NCBI GenBank assembly: GCA_017592665.1 | Contig: JAGFNW010000030.1 | Coordinates: 1 to 64,000 of the forward strand | Length of the DNA: 64,000 bases | Reading direction: 5' to 3' | Source: Streptosporangiaceae bacterium NEAU-GS5 | Lineage (GTDB): Bacteria > Actinomycetota > Actinomycetes > Streptosporangiales > Streptosporangiaceae | Shown here: positions 8,599-17,632 of the stretch, in pieces | Layout of the letters: each line of letters begins with the position of its first letter | Numbering within the stretch: the first letter of the stretch is position 1 | Program-made: the position numbers and the translations under genes | Notes under the pieces: generated by a model | Databases searched by the model: none | Told to the model about the DNA's origin: nothing | What the model saw: only the letters and a program-made list of their open reading frames with translations

Positions 8599-8849
8599 GG
8601 CTGCCACGACCAGCTACCCCGGTCGCCGGGCAGAAGATTGCGACGGGGGACCGTCAGCGCGGCGCCCGAGGGCGAGCGTTACACCAAGCACAATCACTGC
8701 GTCGTTTGCGCCCAGGCCTGTCGCGCCTGCGGGGAACTGCTGGCGGCTCTCGGCTAGCAGATCAAGGATGCTCGCTGGTCGAGTCGCTGTGGTCGCGGCG
8801 CCTACCGGGACGAAGATGGGCGCGTAGCCGCTGACCGTGACGGCGATAC

Positions 8850-9653
8850 TCACACCTTGTGGCCGATGCCTGCGTACATCGCGGCGGGAGACCGGCGGCC
8901 GCGGTCGGGGTCGTCGGGGTCTGGACGCCACGCGAAGACGGGCACCAGGCCGGGCGGGACGAGGTCTGTGCCGCAGAACAGCCGCCTCACGTCCGCCGCG
9001 GTCCGGGGAATGAGGGATGTGCTGGCCCGCTCGTAGGCGCCGGTGGCGGCGCGCACCACCTCGGGCGGCATGAAGTCTCCGGTGAAGTGGCTGATCGCCA
9101 CGTAGCTGCCGGGCGCCGTCGCGTCGAGCAGCTTGCTCACCGGCCCGTACGGATCCTCCAGGAACATCAGCGTGGCGACGATCGTGATCGCCATGGGCCG
9201 GCCGAAGTCGAGGACTGCGGCTGCCTCGCTCAACACGACGTCGGGGTCGCGCAGGTCGGCCTGGACGTATGCGATCCGGCCCTGCGGGGTGCCGCGGAGC
9301 AAAGCGCGAGAATGATTCAAGACCATAGGGTCGTTGTCCACATAAACGACCTTGGTCTCCGGTATGAGCCTTTGCGCGATCTCGTGGACATTGGGCGAGG
9401 TTGGGATGCCGGTGCCGATGTCGAGGAACTGCTCGATGCCCTGTTCCGCGAGATACTCGATGGCACGGCGCATGAATGCGCGGTTGTCGCGGACGTGCTC
9501 GCGCACTTTGCCGCCGGTCGCCGCGATCACCTTGTCACCGAGCTGGCGGTCGGCCTCGAAATTGTCCTTGCCGCCTAACCAGTAGTCGTAGATTCGGGCA
9601 GGATGCGGCACCGTAGTGTCGATCTTCACCCCATCTCCAGGCGATCGCGTCAT
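8850..9653 (-). CDS. SAM-dependent methyltransferase, DUF574 (PF04672) family
   Basis: A 267-residue member of the actinomycete-expanded S-adenosyl methyltransferase family. Recognisable are the N-terminal PHPARIYDYWLGGKDNFEAD signature, the SAM-binding FLDIGTGIPT, the acidic VVYVDNDP at the end of strand 2, and the conserved C-terminal FAWRPD. Substrates are unknown, and genomes often hold dozens of copies. The ATG at 9653 is preferred over an upstream start because AGGAT lies about 8 bases before it and family homology begins just after it. Confidence 0.85.
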   Translation of the reverse strand: MTRSPGDGVKIDTTVPHPARIYDYWLGGKDNFEADRQLGDKVIAATGGKVREHVRDNRAFMRRAIEYLAEQGIEQFLDIGTGIPTSPNVHEIAQRLIPETKVVYVDNDPMVLNHSRALLRGTPQGRIAYVQADLRDPDVVLSEAAAVLDFGRPMAITIVATLMFLEDPYGPVSKLLDATAPGSYVAISHFTGDFMPPEVVRAATGAYERASTSLIPRTAADVRRLFCGTDLVPPGLVPVFAWRPDPDDPDRGRRSPAAMYAGIGHKV

Positions 9654-10119
9654 GGGCGAGATCCTAAACCGGATGGCAGGGCGGGCCAAGAGCCCTGTCG
9701 GTGCCATGGGTTCGGATCCCCATTGGGGGTAAACAGCGCCTCATCTCGCCTGGTGGCGTCCTATGCAAGCGCGAATCCGGCACCACTGCGACCAGGTAGG
9801 CCGTCAGGGGGTCCGGACATCGGAACTGAAACCTCGACTACGCCGGAGCCCTGCTGCGATGATCGGTCTGTCGAATCTGCTGCCATCGACGCCCTCGCAG
9901 CGCGCGCTGGTGTGCGGACTGGTGGCCGGGGCCGTGAAGAATTGATCGACCAGCGAGGACGGAGTATGGCGATGGACGCCGAGCCGGTGACCTCCCCCGG
10001 CGACTCAGCGTCGGGCAGGTATCGGAGGCGGCGGCCGACGCCACTGTGGTGCACCTGGACAACACGCTGATGGACTACCGTCGCGAGATCCAGCGCCGCG
10101 TGTTCGGTGAGAACCTGCC
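9654..10119. other. Intergenic stretch with a possible coding relic
   Basis: There is no intact gene. Just before the aldo/keto reductase, plus-strand bases 10010-10122 read as an open tail ending RREIQRRVFGENLP, with a codon pattern like real genes but no start or body. It may be the eroded end of a lost upstream gene of the sugar operon. I cannot name the family. Confidence 0.3.
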
Positions 10120-11193
10120 ATGAGCCAGGCGAGCCGGCCCAATTCCGCGGCAGAACCGATCAAGGCGCTTGATGTGACTCCTCTTCGTGCCCGAGCACGC
10201 ATGCGGCGGATCGCGGCGACGCCTGTGGAGATCACAGAGCTTGGCTTCGGGGGAGCCGGGATCGGCAACCTGTATCAGGCGGTGGACGACGACGCCGCGC
10301 TGACCGCGGTCAAGACGGCCTGGGACGGCGGCATTCGATACTTCGACACCGCGCCGTACTACGGGGCGGGACTGTCCGAGCGCCGTCTGGGACGCGTCCT
10401 TCAGGGGTTGCCCAGGGAAGAGTTCGTGGTCTCCTCCAAAGTCGGCCGCCTGCTGGTGCCCAACCCGCATCCCGTCGGGCGCGGTGTGGACGTGTTCGAC
10501 GTCCCCGACGATCTCCTCCCCGTGCGCGACTACAGCCGTGACGGCGTGCTTCGTTCGATCGAGGCAAGTCTGCAGCGCACCGGCCTCGACCGGCTGGACG
10601 TCGTCTTCGTGCACGATCCGGACGACGCATGGCGGCAAGCCGCCGACGAGACCATGCCCGCTCTTGCAGAGCTACGTGATCAGGGCGTCATCGGGGCCAT
10701 CGGCGCGGGGATGAACCAATCGGCGATGCTCGCCCGCTTTCTGCGGGAAACCCCCGCGGACGTCGTCATGCTGGCCGGCCGCTACACGCTTCTCGATCAG
10801 GGGGCCTTGGACGACGTCCTGCCCACCGCTGTGGAGCACGGCAAGAGCGTGATCGCGGCGGGAGTGTTCAACTCCGGGCTGCTGGCGACCGAGCGTCCCG
10901 CAGCCGACGCCACATACGACTACGCGAAGGCCCCCCACGAGGTGGTGACGCGTGCGGTGCGAATAGCCGAGATCTGCGAGGAATACGACACGACGCTTCC
11001 CGCCGCCGCGATCGCCTTTCCCCTCGGCCACCCTGCGGTGGTCAACGTCACCGTGGGAATGCGCACGGCCACCGAGGTCGCCCGCAACCTCGACCTTCAC
11101 GCCGACCCGATCTCGCCCGACCTGTGGGCTCACCTGCGCGGCGAAGGGCTGCTACGTGAGAACACCCCGCTACCCGGCGGGTCCGGCTCGTGA
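10120..11193 (+). CDS. Aldo/keto reductase, aldose 1-dehydrogenase-like
   Basis: A 357-residue TIM-barrel oxidoreductase. The catalytic tetrad is visible: Asp76 and Tyr81 in FDTAPYYGAG, Lys in VVSSKVGRL and His in VFVHDPD. Length and the long insertion after the Lys resemble D-threo-aldose / L-fucose 1-dehydrogenases, which oxidise sugars to lactones with NAD(P). It faces a GntR repressor and precedes a sugar ABC importer, so it probably performs the first oxidation of the imported sugar. A second in-frame ATG at 10201 is closer to where homology begins and could be the true start. Confidence 0.8.
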   Translation: MSQASRPNSAAEPIKALDVTPLRARARMRRIAATPVEITELGFGGAGIGNLYQAVDDDAALTAVKTAWDGGIRYFDTAPYYGAGLSERRLGRVLQGLPREEFVVSSKVGRLLVPNPHPVGRGVDVFDVPDDLLPVRDYSRDGVLRSIEASLQRTGLDRLDVVFVHDPDDAWRQAADETMPALAELRDQGVIGAIGAGMNQSAMLARFLRETPADVVMLAGRYTLLDQGALDDVLPTAVEHGKSVIAAGVFNSGLLATERPAADATYDYAKAPHEVVTRAVRIAEICEEYDTTLPAAAIAFPLGHPAVVNVTVGMRTATEVARNLDLHADPISPDLWAHLRGEGLLRENTPLPGGSGS

Positions 11194-11218
11194 CTCGGGC
11201 CTTCGCCCAGTCGACGAA

Positions 11219-11944
11219 TCAGCGTGGTTTCTGTAGCTTCAGCTCGCCGGAGGCGAAGACATCGTCGATCCGTCTCATCGCCGTGGTCAGGTGTGTCCGC
11301 ATCGCCTCGGCCGCCGCGTCCGGATCCCCCTGCGCGATGGCCCGGGCGATGGCGACGTGCTCGGGTTTGGTCGCCGCGGCCTGCTTGGCATGGTGATAGA
11401 GCCGATACATGTGCAGGTGGCTACGCGCGCGCAACAGCGACTCCCGCAGCCACGAGTTGTTGCTCAGCTTGGCGATGATGTCGTGAAACGTCGCGTCGTA
11501 AACCATGTCGAGACGGTTGGAGGTGGCGTCCTGGTCGCCTGAGCCACCACTGCGGGCGAACGTCTGGAGCGCCGTGGCCTCGTCAGGCGAGGCGTTGAGA
11601 GCGGCCGCGGCGGCCGCGGCGGGCTCGATCAGGAGCCGGAAATCGATCAGAGCCCGGAGGTCTTCCAGGCCGATCAGCGGCGCCACGATGTAACTGCGCC
11701 GGGGTTCCTTGACGACCAGCCCTTGAGCCTCCATGCGTGCCAGCGCCTCGCGGACCGGAGTCGGAGACACGCCCAGATTGCGGGCCATGCTGTCGATGTT
11801 GAGCCGGGACCCGGGCTCGAGGGCGTGGTTCATGAGCATGTCGACGAGCACGGCATGAACGTCGTCCACAAGTGGCTGACGGGCGGTCAGGCGCTGCGCG
11901 GCTTGCGTGGCGTTCATCGCGTCTATCAGGTCAGGGTGCTCCAC
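11219..11944 (-). CDS. GntR-family (FadR/FCD) transcriptional regulator
   Basis: A 241-residue repressor-type regulator. The N-terminal winged helix (about 28-95) has the GntR recognition helix GVSPTPVREALARMEAQGLV. An all-helical FCD effector domain follows, with Asp/His positions (DATFHDIIA; HLHMYRLYHH; EHVAIARAI) that bind a metal and an organic acid in this class. It is convergent with the aldo/keto reductase and divergent from the ABC importer. The intergenic space has palindromes of the expected type, so control of the sugar operon is likely. Confidence 0.9.
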   Translation of the reverse strand: MEHPDLIDAMNATQAAQRLTARQPLVDDVHAVLVDMLMNHALEPGSRLNIDSMARNLGVSPTPVREALARMEAQGLVVKEPRRSYIVAPLIGLEDLRALIDFRLLIEPAAAAAAALNASPDEATALQTFARSGGSGDQDATSNRLDMVYDATFHDIIAKLSNNSWLRESLLRARSHLHMYRLYHHAKQAAATKPEHVAIARAIAQGDPDAAAEAMRTHLTTAMRRIDDVFASGELKLQKPR

Positions 11945-12005
11945 GGCTCTCCAGCTGTCGTCACTGCGGGAAGCATAGTCACGAATCCGTCACTGTGTCG
12001 ATCCT

Positions 12006-12045
12006 ATTTCCTATAGGAAATTTACTATTGACGATAGGAAATATC
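12006..12045. promoter_or_regulatory. Palindromic operator region of the sugar operon
   Basis: ATTTCCTATAGGAAAT (12006-12021) is a perfect 16-base palindrome. A second related site, CTATTGACGATAG (12025-12037) running into GGAAATATC, lies one turn downstream. Both are AT-rich islands between the gntR-type gene and the permease gene, so they are likely binding sites for that regulator. Confidence 0.6.
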
Positions 12046-12083
12046 CCCTCTAACGTCTCCGGCAGCAGCGCCAGGGAGAGGGA

Positions 12084-13187
12084 GTGCAGGTGAGCGGACA
12101 CGGCAACGAAGTGCTCGCCCCGGCGAACGGTGTGCGCCCACCTGGGCCGGGCACACGCGTCCGAGCGCCTCTCTCGGCGCGCCGCGGCCTCACCCTGGCG
12201 CTGGCCACCCTGCGGGTCGGGCCGGCGGCGATCCTCGTTCTGCTGGTGATCGTGCTGAGCGTCCTGTCCGACGTCTTCCTATCCCTGGAGAACATCGGAA
12301 ATGTCCTGAAGCAGTCAGCCGTCATCTGCATCCTGGCCTTGGGCCAGTTGCTCGTCGTCGTGACGCGCGGAATCGACCTGTCCGTGGGCTCGAACCTGTC
12401 GCTCAGCGCCGTGATCGGCGCCCTGGTCTGGCGCGATCACGGCTCGGCCACCCTCGCCGTGCTGGCGGCGCTGGTAACCGGTACGGTCATCGGGCTCGTC
12501 AACGGGCTGCTGTACGTCAAGGGCAGGCTGCCGCACCCCTTCATCGCGACGCTCGCGATGCTCTCGGCGGCAAGCGGGCTTGCTCTCTACCTGTCGCACA
12601 GCGAGACGATCCAAGGTGCGCCGCCAATCGTGGACACGATCGGTGCGGGCCGGATCGCCGCCATTCCGGGCGGTGGCGAGGTCGGCTGGTTCCCCGTCGC
12701 CGCCATCGTCGTGATCGTGGTCGCCCTCCTGCTGACTCTCGTCACCCGCGGCCTGATCTGGGGCCGCTGGATCTACGCCGTCGGCGGCAACCCGGAGGCA
12801 GCCGTACGCAACGGGATCCCGGTCCCGTCGGTGCTGATCTCGGTATACGTCGTGTGCGGCTTCCTGGCGGCGATCGCCGCGCTGCTCACGATGGGCAAAG
12901 GCGATGCCGGTTCGCCGACCTCCGGCGCCCTGGCCGAACTCGACGCGATCGCGGCCGTCATCATCGGCGGTGCAAGCTTCCTCGGAGGGCGGGGCCGGGT
13001 GCTCAACGCCCTCACCGGGGCGCTCGTCATCGCGGTGATGCGCAACGGCCTGAATCTGCTCGGCATCGACCCGAACTGGCAGTACATGGCGACCGGCGCG
13101 GTGATCGTGGTCGCCGTCGAGCTCGACGTCCTGCGGGGCCACTTCGAACGCCGGTTCCGGAGCCTGCAGGCGGTGAGCGACTCATGA
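12084..13187 (+). CDS. ABC sugar transporter permease (RbsC-like)
   Basis: A 367-residue integral membrane protein with about ten hydrophobic helices after a polar first 35 residues. It matches the BPD_transp_2 family (ribose/xylose type). The family block SGALAELDAIAAVIIGGASF is present near the C-terminus. GTG at 12084 follows GGGAGAGGG; another GTG at 12090 is possible. It is the first gene of the importer operon, and its stop overlaps the ATPase start. Confidence 0.9.
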   Translation: MQVSGHGNEVLAPANGVRPPGPGTRVRAPLSARRGLTLALATLRVGPAAILVLLVIVLSVLSDVFLSLENIGNVLKQSAVICILALGQLLVVVTRGIDLSVGSNLSLSAVIGALVWRDHGSATLAVLAALVTGTVIGLVNGLLYVKGRLPHPFIATLAMLSAASGLALYLSHSETIQGAPPIVDTIGAGRIAAIPGGGEVGWFPVAAIVVIVVALLLTLVTRGLIWGRWIYAVGGNPEAAVRNGIPVPSVLISVYVVCGFLAAIAALLTMGKGDAGSPTSGALAELDAIAAVIIGGASFLGGRGRVLNALTGALVIAVMRNGLNLLGIDPNWQYMATGAVIVVAVELDVLRGHFERRFRSLQAVSDS

Positions 13188-13963
13188 ACGCTGTCACCGG
13201 CCCGGCATCCGTGCTGCAGGTGCGCGCGGCGTGCAAGCGTTTCGGCGCCGTCACCGCGCTCGACGGCGTGACGCTCGACGTGGCACGGGGCGAGGTGCTG
13301 GCCCTCCTCGGCGACAACGGCGCCGGGAAGTCCACGCTCATCAAGGCGATCAGCGGCGTCCATCGGCTGGATTCGGGATCCATCACCCTGGACGGGATCG
13401 ACATCACGGCCGCCAACGCCATGGCGGTCCGGGCCCACGGGGTCGAGACCGTCTACCAGGACCTCGCCTTGTTCGACAACCTCGACCCCGCCGCCAACTT
13501 CTTCGCCGGACGTGAGCTCGCCGGGCCGTCCTGGCTCCCTCGCCCCCTGCGCGTGCTGCGGCACCGCGGCATGACCGACCGGACGCGGGAGCTGCTGGAC
13601 CGGCTCCAGGTCACGCTCCCGGATCTGGAGGCCACGGTCGCCCTGATGTCCGGCGGTCAGCGGCAGGCGGTGGCCGTGGCCCGCGCCGTGGCGTTCTCGT
13701 CGCGGCTCGTCATCCTCGACGAGCCCACAGCGGCACTCGGGCTCCGCGAGTCGGCACGGGTGCTCGACCTGGTGCGAAGGCTCAAGGACGACGGCGTGGC
13801 CGTGATCCTCATCTCCCACAGCATGGACCACGTCATGGCCGTCGCCGACCGGGCGCTGGTGCTGCGCCGGGGCCGTGCCGTCGGAGAGACGGCGCCCACA
13901 CCGGAAAACCATGCACAGCTCGTGGCCTGGATCGTCGGTGCCACCGGCAGCCAGGCCATCTGA
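13184..13963 (+). CDS. ABC sugar transporter ATP-binding protein
   Basis: A 259-residue single-domain ATPase. Walker A GDNGAGKST (about 43-51), signature SGGQRQAVAVARA and Walker B LVILDEPTAAL are intact, and the switch His is in LISHSM. Classical ribose-type ATPases are fused doubles of about 500 residues. This single-domain form corresponds to the FrcA-like half-length type. ATG 13184 overlaps the permease stop by four bases. Confidence 0.92.
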   Translation: MNAVTGPASVLQVRAACKRFGAVTALDGVTLDVARGEVLALLGDNGAGKSTLIKAISGVHRLDSGSITLDGIDITAANAMAVRAHGVETVYQDLALFDNLDPAANFFAGRELAGPSWLPRPLRVLRHRGMTDRTRELLDRLQVTLPDLEATVALMSGGQRQAVAVARAVAFSSRLVILDEPTAALGLRESARVLDLVRRLKDDGVAVILISHSMDHVMAVADRALVLRRGRAVGETAPTPENHAQLVAWIVGATGSQAI

Positions 13964-14014
13964 TCCCGTCACCCCCCGACAACCGATCGAACGAAATCCA
14001 ACGGGAGTTCGCAA

Positions 14015-14992
14015 ATGAGAGCGCGACAAATCCTCGTGGTGTGCACCGGAGCCCTCGCCCTTGCCACCACCGCCTGCGGAGGCACCAGCACCAATTCGCC
14101 CTCGGCGGCCTCCTCCGCCACCTCCTCGGCCGCCGCCGGCGGGGCGGTGAAGGTCGCGTTCATCACCAAGTTCCCGGTGGCGTTCTTCACCGCCATGGAT
14201 GACTCGGCGAAGGCGTGGGCGGCGAAGAACAGCGGGGCCGACATCACCTACTTCTCCTGCAAGTCCCCGTCCGACGTGGCGTGCCAGACCGCCCAGATCG
14301 AAGACGCCGTCGCCAAGGGCTTCCAGGCGATCGTCATCACCCCCATGGGGCCGGAGGTGATTCCCGCGATGAACGCCGCCGCCGACAAGGGCGTCAAGGT
14401 CGTCCTCGTCGACAACAACCTCGACGGCTTCGCGAAGAAGACGTCGGTCGCCGCGACCGACAACGTCAAGGGCGGCCAGGCGGCGGGCGCGTACTTGAAG
14501 TCGGTCCTCAAGTCGGGCGACACGATCGGGCTGATGGAGGGTGTACGCGGCGTGCCCGCGCTGGACGCGCGGATCAAGGGCGTCCAGGACGCGCTGGAAG
14601 GGACCGGTGTCAAGGTCATCATCGGCGGGGCGGAGACCAAGTGCGACTCGGCCAAAGGCGCCACCGTCGCCGAAGACCTGCTCACCCGTGCCCCGGACTT
14701 GACCGCGATCTACTCCGCCTGCGACGACCCGGCGATCGCCGCCGCGAAGGTCGCCAAGCAGAAGGGCAAGAAAGTCCTCGTGATGGGGTACGACGGGCTC
14801 CCGGACGCTGCCAAAGCGATCCAGGCGGGCGACATGCTGGCCACCATCGCTCAGTTCCCCGGCAAGATGGCCGCCCTCGGGGTTGAGGCGGCCGTGAACG
14901 CCGTCCAGGGCAAGACCGTCCAGCCGTTCATCGACACCGGCACCGAGCTCGTCACCAAGGACAACGCCGCGAATTTCCTCCAGTTCCAGTGA
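14015..14992 (+). CDS. Sugar ABC transporter substrate-binding lipoprotein
   Basis: A 325-residue periplasmic-binding-protein type I lipoprotein (Peripla_BP_4). A signal peptide ends in the lipobox TTACGG. After a short Ser/Ala linker, the two-lobe fold starts with KVAFITKFPVAFFTAM. It captures the sugar for the adjacent permease and ATPase. GGGAG is present before the ATG. The gene follows the ATPase gene by 51 bases in the same operon. Confidence 0.9.
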   Translation: MRARQILVVCTGALALATTACGGTSTNSPSAASSATSSAAAGGAVKVAFITKFPVAFFTAMDDSAKAWAAKNSGADITYFSCKSPSDVACQTAQIEDAVAKGFQAIVITPMGPEVIPAMNAAADKGVKVVLVDNNLDGFAKKTSVAATDNVKGGQAAGAYLKSVLKSGDTIGLMEGVRGVPALDARIKGVQDALEGTGVKVIIGGAETKCDSAKGATVAEDLLTRAPDLTAIYSACDDPAIAAAKVAKQKGKKVLVMGYDGLPDAAKAIQAGDMLATIAQFPGKMAALGVEAAVNAVQGKTVQPFIDTGTELVTKDNAANFLQFQ

Positions 14993-15087
14993 GGTGACAG
15001 ACCACGGGCTCGCGCCGGCCGACCACCACAGTTCGTCGCGAGCCCGTGACACCCGCGACACACCACATACGAGGAGGACACGACCAG

Positions 15088-16125
15088 ATGCAGGCGGCGG
15101 TGCTTACCGGCCCGGGACGGCTCGACCTGGTCGAGCGTCCGGAGCCGCCGATTCCCGGTCCAGGCGAGGTGCTCGTCGCCGTACGACGTGTAGGCATCTG
15201 CGGCACCGACTACCACGCCTACGGCGGCACCCAGAACTTCATCGCCTACCCGTGTGTGCTCGGCCACGAACTTGCGGTGGAGGTGCTGGAGGTAGGACCT
15301 CGGGTGACCCTCGTCCGGCCAGGAGATCTGTGCGCCGTGATGCCTTACCGGTCCTGCGGGGGGTGCACCGCGTGCCTGCGGAGACGGACCAATTGCTGCG
15401 AGCGGATCCAGGTGCTCGGCGTGACGCGGGACGGGGGTCTTCAGGAGCGGATGGTGCTTTCCGCCGTTCAGCTGTACCACCACGCCGACCTCACCCTCGA
15501 CCAGCTGGTGCTCGTCGAGACGCTCGGCATCGGCTGGCACGCCGTCGCCCGAGCGCGCCCCGAGTGGCGCGACGACGTCCTGGTCCTCGGCGCGGGACCG
15601 ATCGGCCTCGCGGTCGCCCAGTCCGCCCGGCAGCGTGTGGCGCATGTGCTGGTCGCCGACGTCTCCCCCCATCGGGTGGAGTTCGCCGTGGCGGCGGGGC
15701 TGGAGGCCGTGGTCGTGGACGACGACTTCGACCAGGTCCTGCGTGAGCGGGGCAACAAAGACCTGCCCTCCGTCGTCTTCGATGCGAGTGGCAGCCGGGC
15801 CTCGATGGAGGCCGCGTTCGACCTGGTCGGATCCGGGGGCACCCTCGTCTTCGTCGGTCACACGAAGGCGTCGTTGTCGTTCCGGAATCCCGGCTTCCAC
15901 GCCCGGGAGCTCGACCTGCGTGCGTCCCGCAACGCCACCCCGGAGGACTGGGCACAGGTGATGACCGCCGTCGCGGACGGCGATCTCGATGCCGCGGGCT
16001 GGGTCAACCACCGCACTTCCCTCAAGGCCGTCGTCGAAGACCTGCCCCGGTTGGCCGCTGGTCGTGGGCAAGTCGTCAAGGCCGTCGTCGATATCGGACC
16101 GACGGGGGACGGGGGTCGGCCGTGA
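15088..16125 (+). CDS. Zinc-dependent alcohol/polyol dehydrogenase
   Basis: A 345-residue medium-chain dehydrogenase. The catalytic zinc site is visible as Cys in GICGTDYHAYGG and His-Glu in VLGHEL. Structural zinc cysteines are in SCGGCTACLRRRTNCC, and the NAD fold has VLGAGPIGLA. Sorbitol, threonine and galactitol dehydrogenases share this layout. ATG 15088 is chosen over one 42 bases earlier because GAGGAGGA lies at 15071-15078. Its stop overlaps the next gene's GTG. It likely oxidises a hydroxyl of the sugar acid formed in this pathway. Confidence 0.85.
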   Translation: MQAAVLTGPGRLDLVERPEPPIPGPGEVLVAVRRVGICGTDYHAYGGTQNFIAYPCVLGHELAVEVLEVGPRVTLVRPGDLCAVMPYRSCGGCTACLRRRTNCCERIQVLGVTRDGGLQERMVLSAVQLYHHADLTLDQLVLVETLGIGWHAVARARPEWRDDVLVLGAGPIGLAVAQSARQRVAHVLVADVSPHRVEFAVAAGLEAVVVDDDFDQVLRERGNKDLPSVVFDASGSRASMEAAFDLVGSGGTLVFVGHTKASLSFRNPGFHARELDLRASRNATPEDWAQVMTAVADGDLDAAGWVNHRTSLKAVVEDLPRLAAGRGQVVKAVVDIGPTGDGGRP

Positions 16126-16433
16126 ACGTCTCGGAGACCATGCCGTACGCGCTGCTCGTGCTCGCCGACGAGGACGACGTCGCCATCGCCGTACGCGATC
16201 TCGAGCCCGGCCCACATCGGACCTCGAACGGCCGGACGCTCGAGATCACCGAGCCCGTCGCGCTGGGCCACAAGATCGCGCTCAGGAGCCTTGCTCAGGG
16301 GGAGCACGTGGTCCGCTTCGGGATGGTCATCGGCTCGGCCACGGTGCCCGTCGAACCGGGCTCCTGGGTCCACACCCACAACCTGGCCAGCAACTACATC
16401 GTCACCTTCGCTCATCGAGGCGGTGAACAATGA
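16122..16433 (+). CDS. UxaA-type dehydratase, SAF-domain small subunit
   Basis: A 103-residue protein equal to the N-terminal SAF domain of altronate/galactarate dehydratases. The motif block ALGHKIALRSLAQGEHVVRF and the ending WVHTHNLAS are typical. In UxaA of many bacteria this domain is fused to the large domain. Here it is a separate gene overlapping both neighbours by four bases, so the two chains should assemble. Confidence 0.85.
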   Translation: MNVSETMPYALLVLADEDDVAIAVRDLEPGPHRTSNGRTLEITEPVALGHKIALRSLAQGEHVVRFGMVIGSATVPVEPGSWVHTHNLASNYIVTFAHRGGEQ

Positions 16434-17632
16434 CGCCTGGCGAGATACTCGGCTACCCCAGAGCCGACGGCCGGATCGGGATCCGCGACGTGATCGTCGT
16501 GGCCTACCTCGTGGAATGTGCCCGGACCGTCGCCGACGCGATCGCGGCGGGCCGGGATGACGTTCATGTGATCGGCTTCGGCGGATGCTACCCAAGCGGC
16601 TATGCCCAGCAGATGCTGGAGCGGTTGTGCACCCATCCGAATGTGGGCGCGGTCGCGCTGGTGTCCCTCGGATGTGAAGGCTTCGGCCGCGAGCACCTCG
16701 CGGAGGTGGTCGCCGCCTCGGGCCGCATGGTCACCACGCTGGTCATCCAGCAGCTCGGAGGCACCCGGTCGACCGTGACGCAGGGGCGGGCCTGGGTCGA
16801 CGACGTGCGGGCGCACCGGGCCGCCCAGCGTACGGCCCGGCTCGAACTGACCGATCTGGTCGTGGGGACGATCTGCGGCGGGTCGGACGGCACCAGCGGC
16901 ATCACCGCCAATCCCGTGGTGGGACGCGTCTTCGACCGCCTCGTCGCCGCGGGCGGCACCGCTGTCTTCGAGGAGACCGGCGAGCTGATCGGCTGCGAAC
17001 ACCACATGGCCCGGCGCGCCGTCACCCCCGACCTCGGCGCCGAGATCGCGGCCCGCGTGGGCAAGGCCGCCGCGTACTACACGGCGATGGGCCACGGCAG
17101 CTTTTCCCCCGGCAACGCCGAAGGAGGCCTCACCACCTTGGAGGAGAAGTCGCTGGGGGCCTACTCGAAGTCCGGCAGCGGCCCCATCCACGGAGTCGTG
17201 ACACCCGGGCAATTGATCCCCGCACCCGGGCTCTACCTACTCGACGTCGTCCCCGAGGGCCCGCCGCGGTGGGGGTTCCCGAACATCAACGACAACGCCG
17301 AGATCGCCGAGCTGATCGCCTGCGGCGCGCACATGGTGCTGTTCACGACCGGTCGCGGCTCGGTCGTCGGGTCGGCCATCTCTCCCGTGATCAAGATCTG
17401 CGCGAACCCGGAAACCTACCGGCGGATGAGTGAGGACATGGATGTCGACGCCGGCCGCATCTTGGAGGGCAGGGACGGCATCGACGACGTCGCCGACGAG
17501 GTCTTGGACCTCCTACTCGCGACGGCCTCCGGCAGGCCGACCACGAGCGAGGAGCTCGGTCACCGCGAATTCGTGCTCACCTACAAGTCCAGCGAGCCCG
17601 CCGGCCCGGCGTGCCTGCCGATGGCCCGATGA
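16430..17632 (+). CDS. UxaA-type sugar-acid dehydratase, large subunit
   Basis: A 400-residue protein matching the large catalytic domain of altronate/galactarate dehydratase. Conserved are NVGAVALVSLGCEGF, IGCEHHMA, GNAEGGLTTLEEKSLGAYSK cut at its core, and GAHMVLFTTGRGS. These iron-dependent enzymes remove water from a sugar acid to give a 2-keto-3-deoxy acid. The small subunit is the preceding gene. With a mannitol-dehydrogenase-family enzyme next, the pair resembles the hexuronate (UxaB/UxaA) logic, but an isomerase (UxaC) and aldolase are not in view. Confidence 0.85.
   Translation: MTPGEILGYPRADGRIGIRDVIVVAYLVECARTVADAIAAGRDDVHVIGFGGCYPSGYAQQMLERLCTHPNVGAVALVSLGCEGFGREHLAEVVAASGRMVTTLVIQQLGGTRSTVTQGRAWVDDVRAHRAAQRTARLELTDLVVGTICGGSDGTSGITANPVVGRVFDRLVAAGGTAVFEETGELIGCEHHMARRAVTPDLGAEIAARVGKAAAYYTAMGHGSFSPGNAEGGLTTLEEKSLGAYSKSGSGPIHGVVTPGQLIPAPGLYLLDVVPEGPPRWGFPNINDNAEIAELIACGAHMVLFTTGRGSVVGSAISPVIKICANPETYRRMSEDMDVDAGRILEGRDGIDDVADEVLDLLLATASGRPTTSEELGHREFVLTYKSSEPAGPACLPMAR

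Noticed and set aside
9690-9735. tRNA-like T-arm (GGGTTCGGATCCC)
   Set aside because: Only one hairpin with an 8-base loop can be drawn; no acceptor, D or anticodon arms are present.
12773-15061. A 762-codon open frame on the minus strand across the sugar ABC genes
   Set aside because: It is antisense to three well-recognised transporter genes, has low-complexity His/Arg/Gly-rich translation and no family motif. It is a GC-skew shadow.
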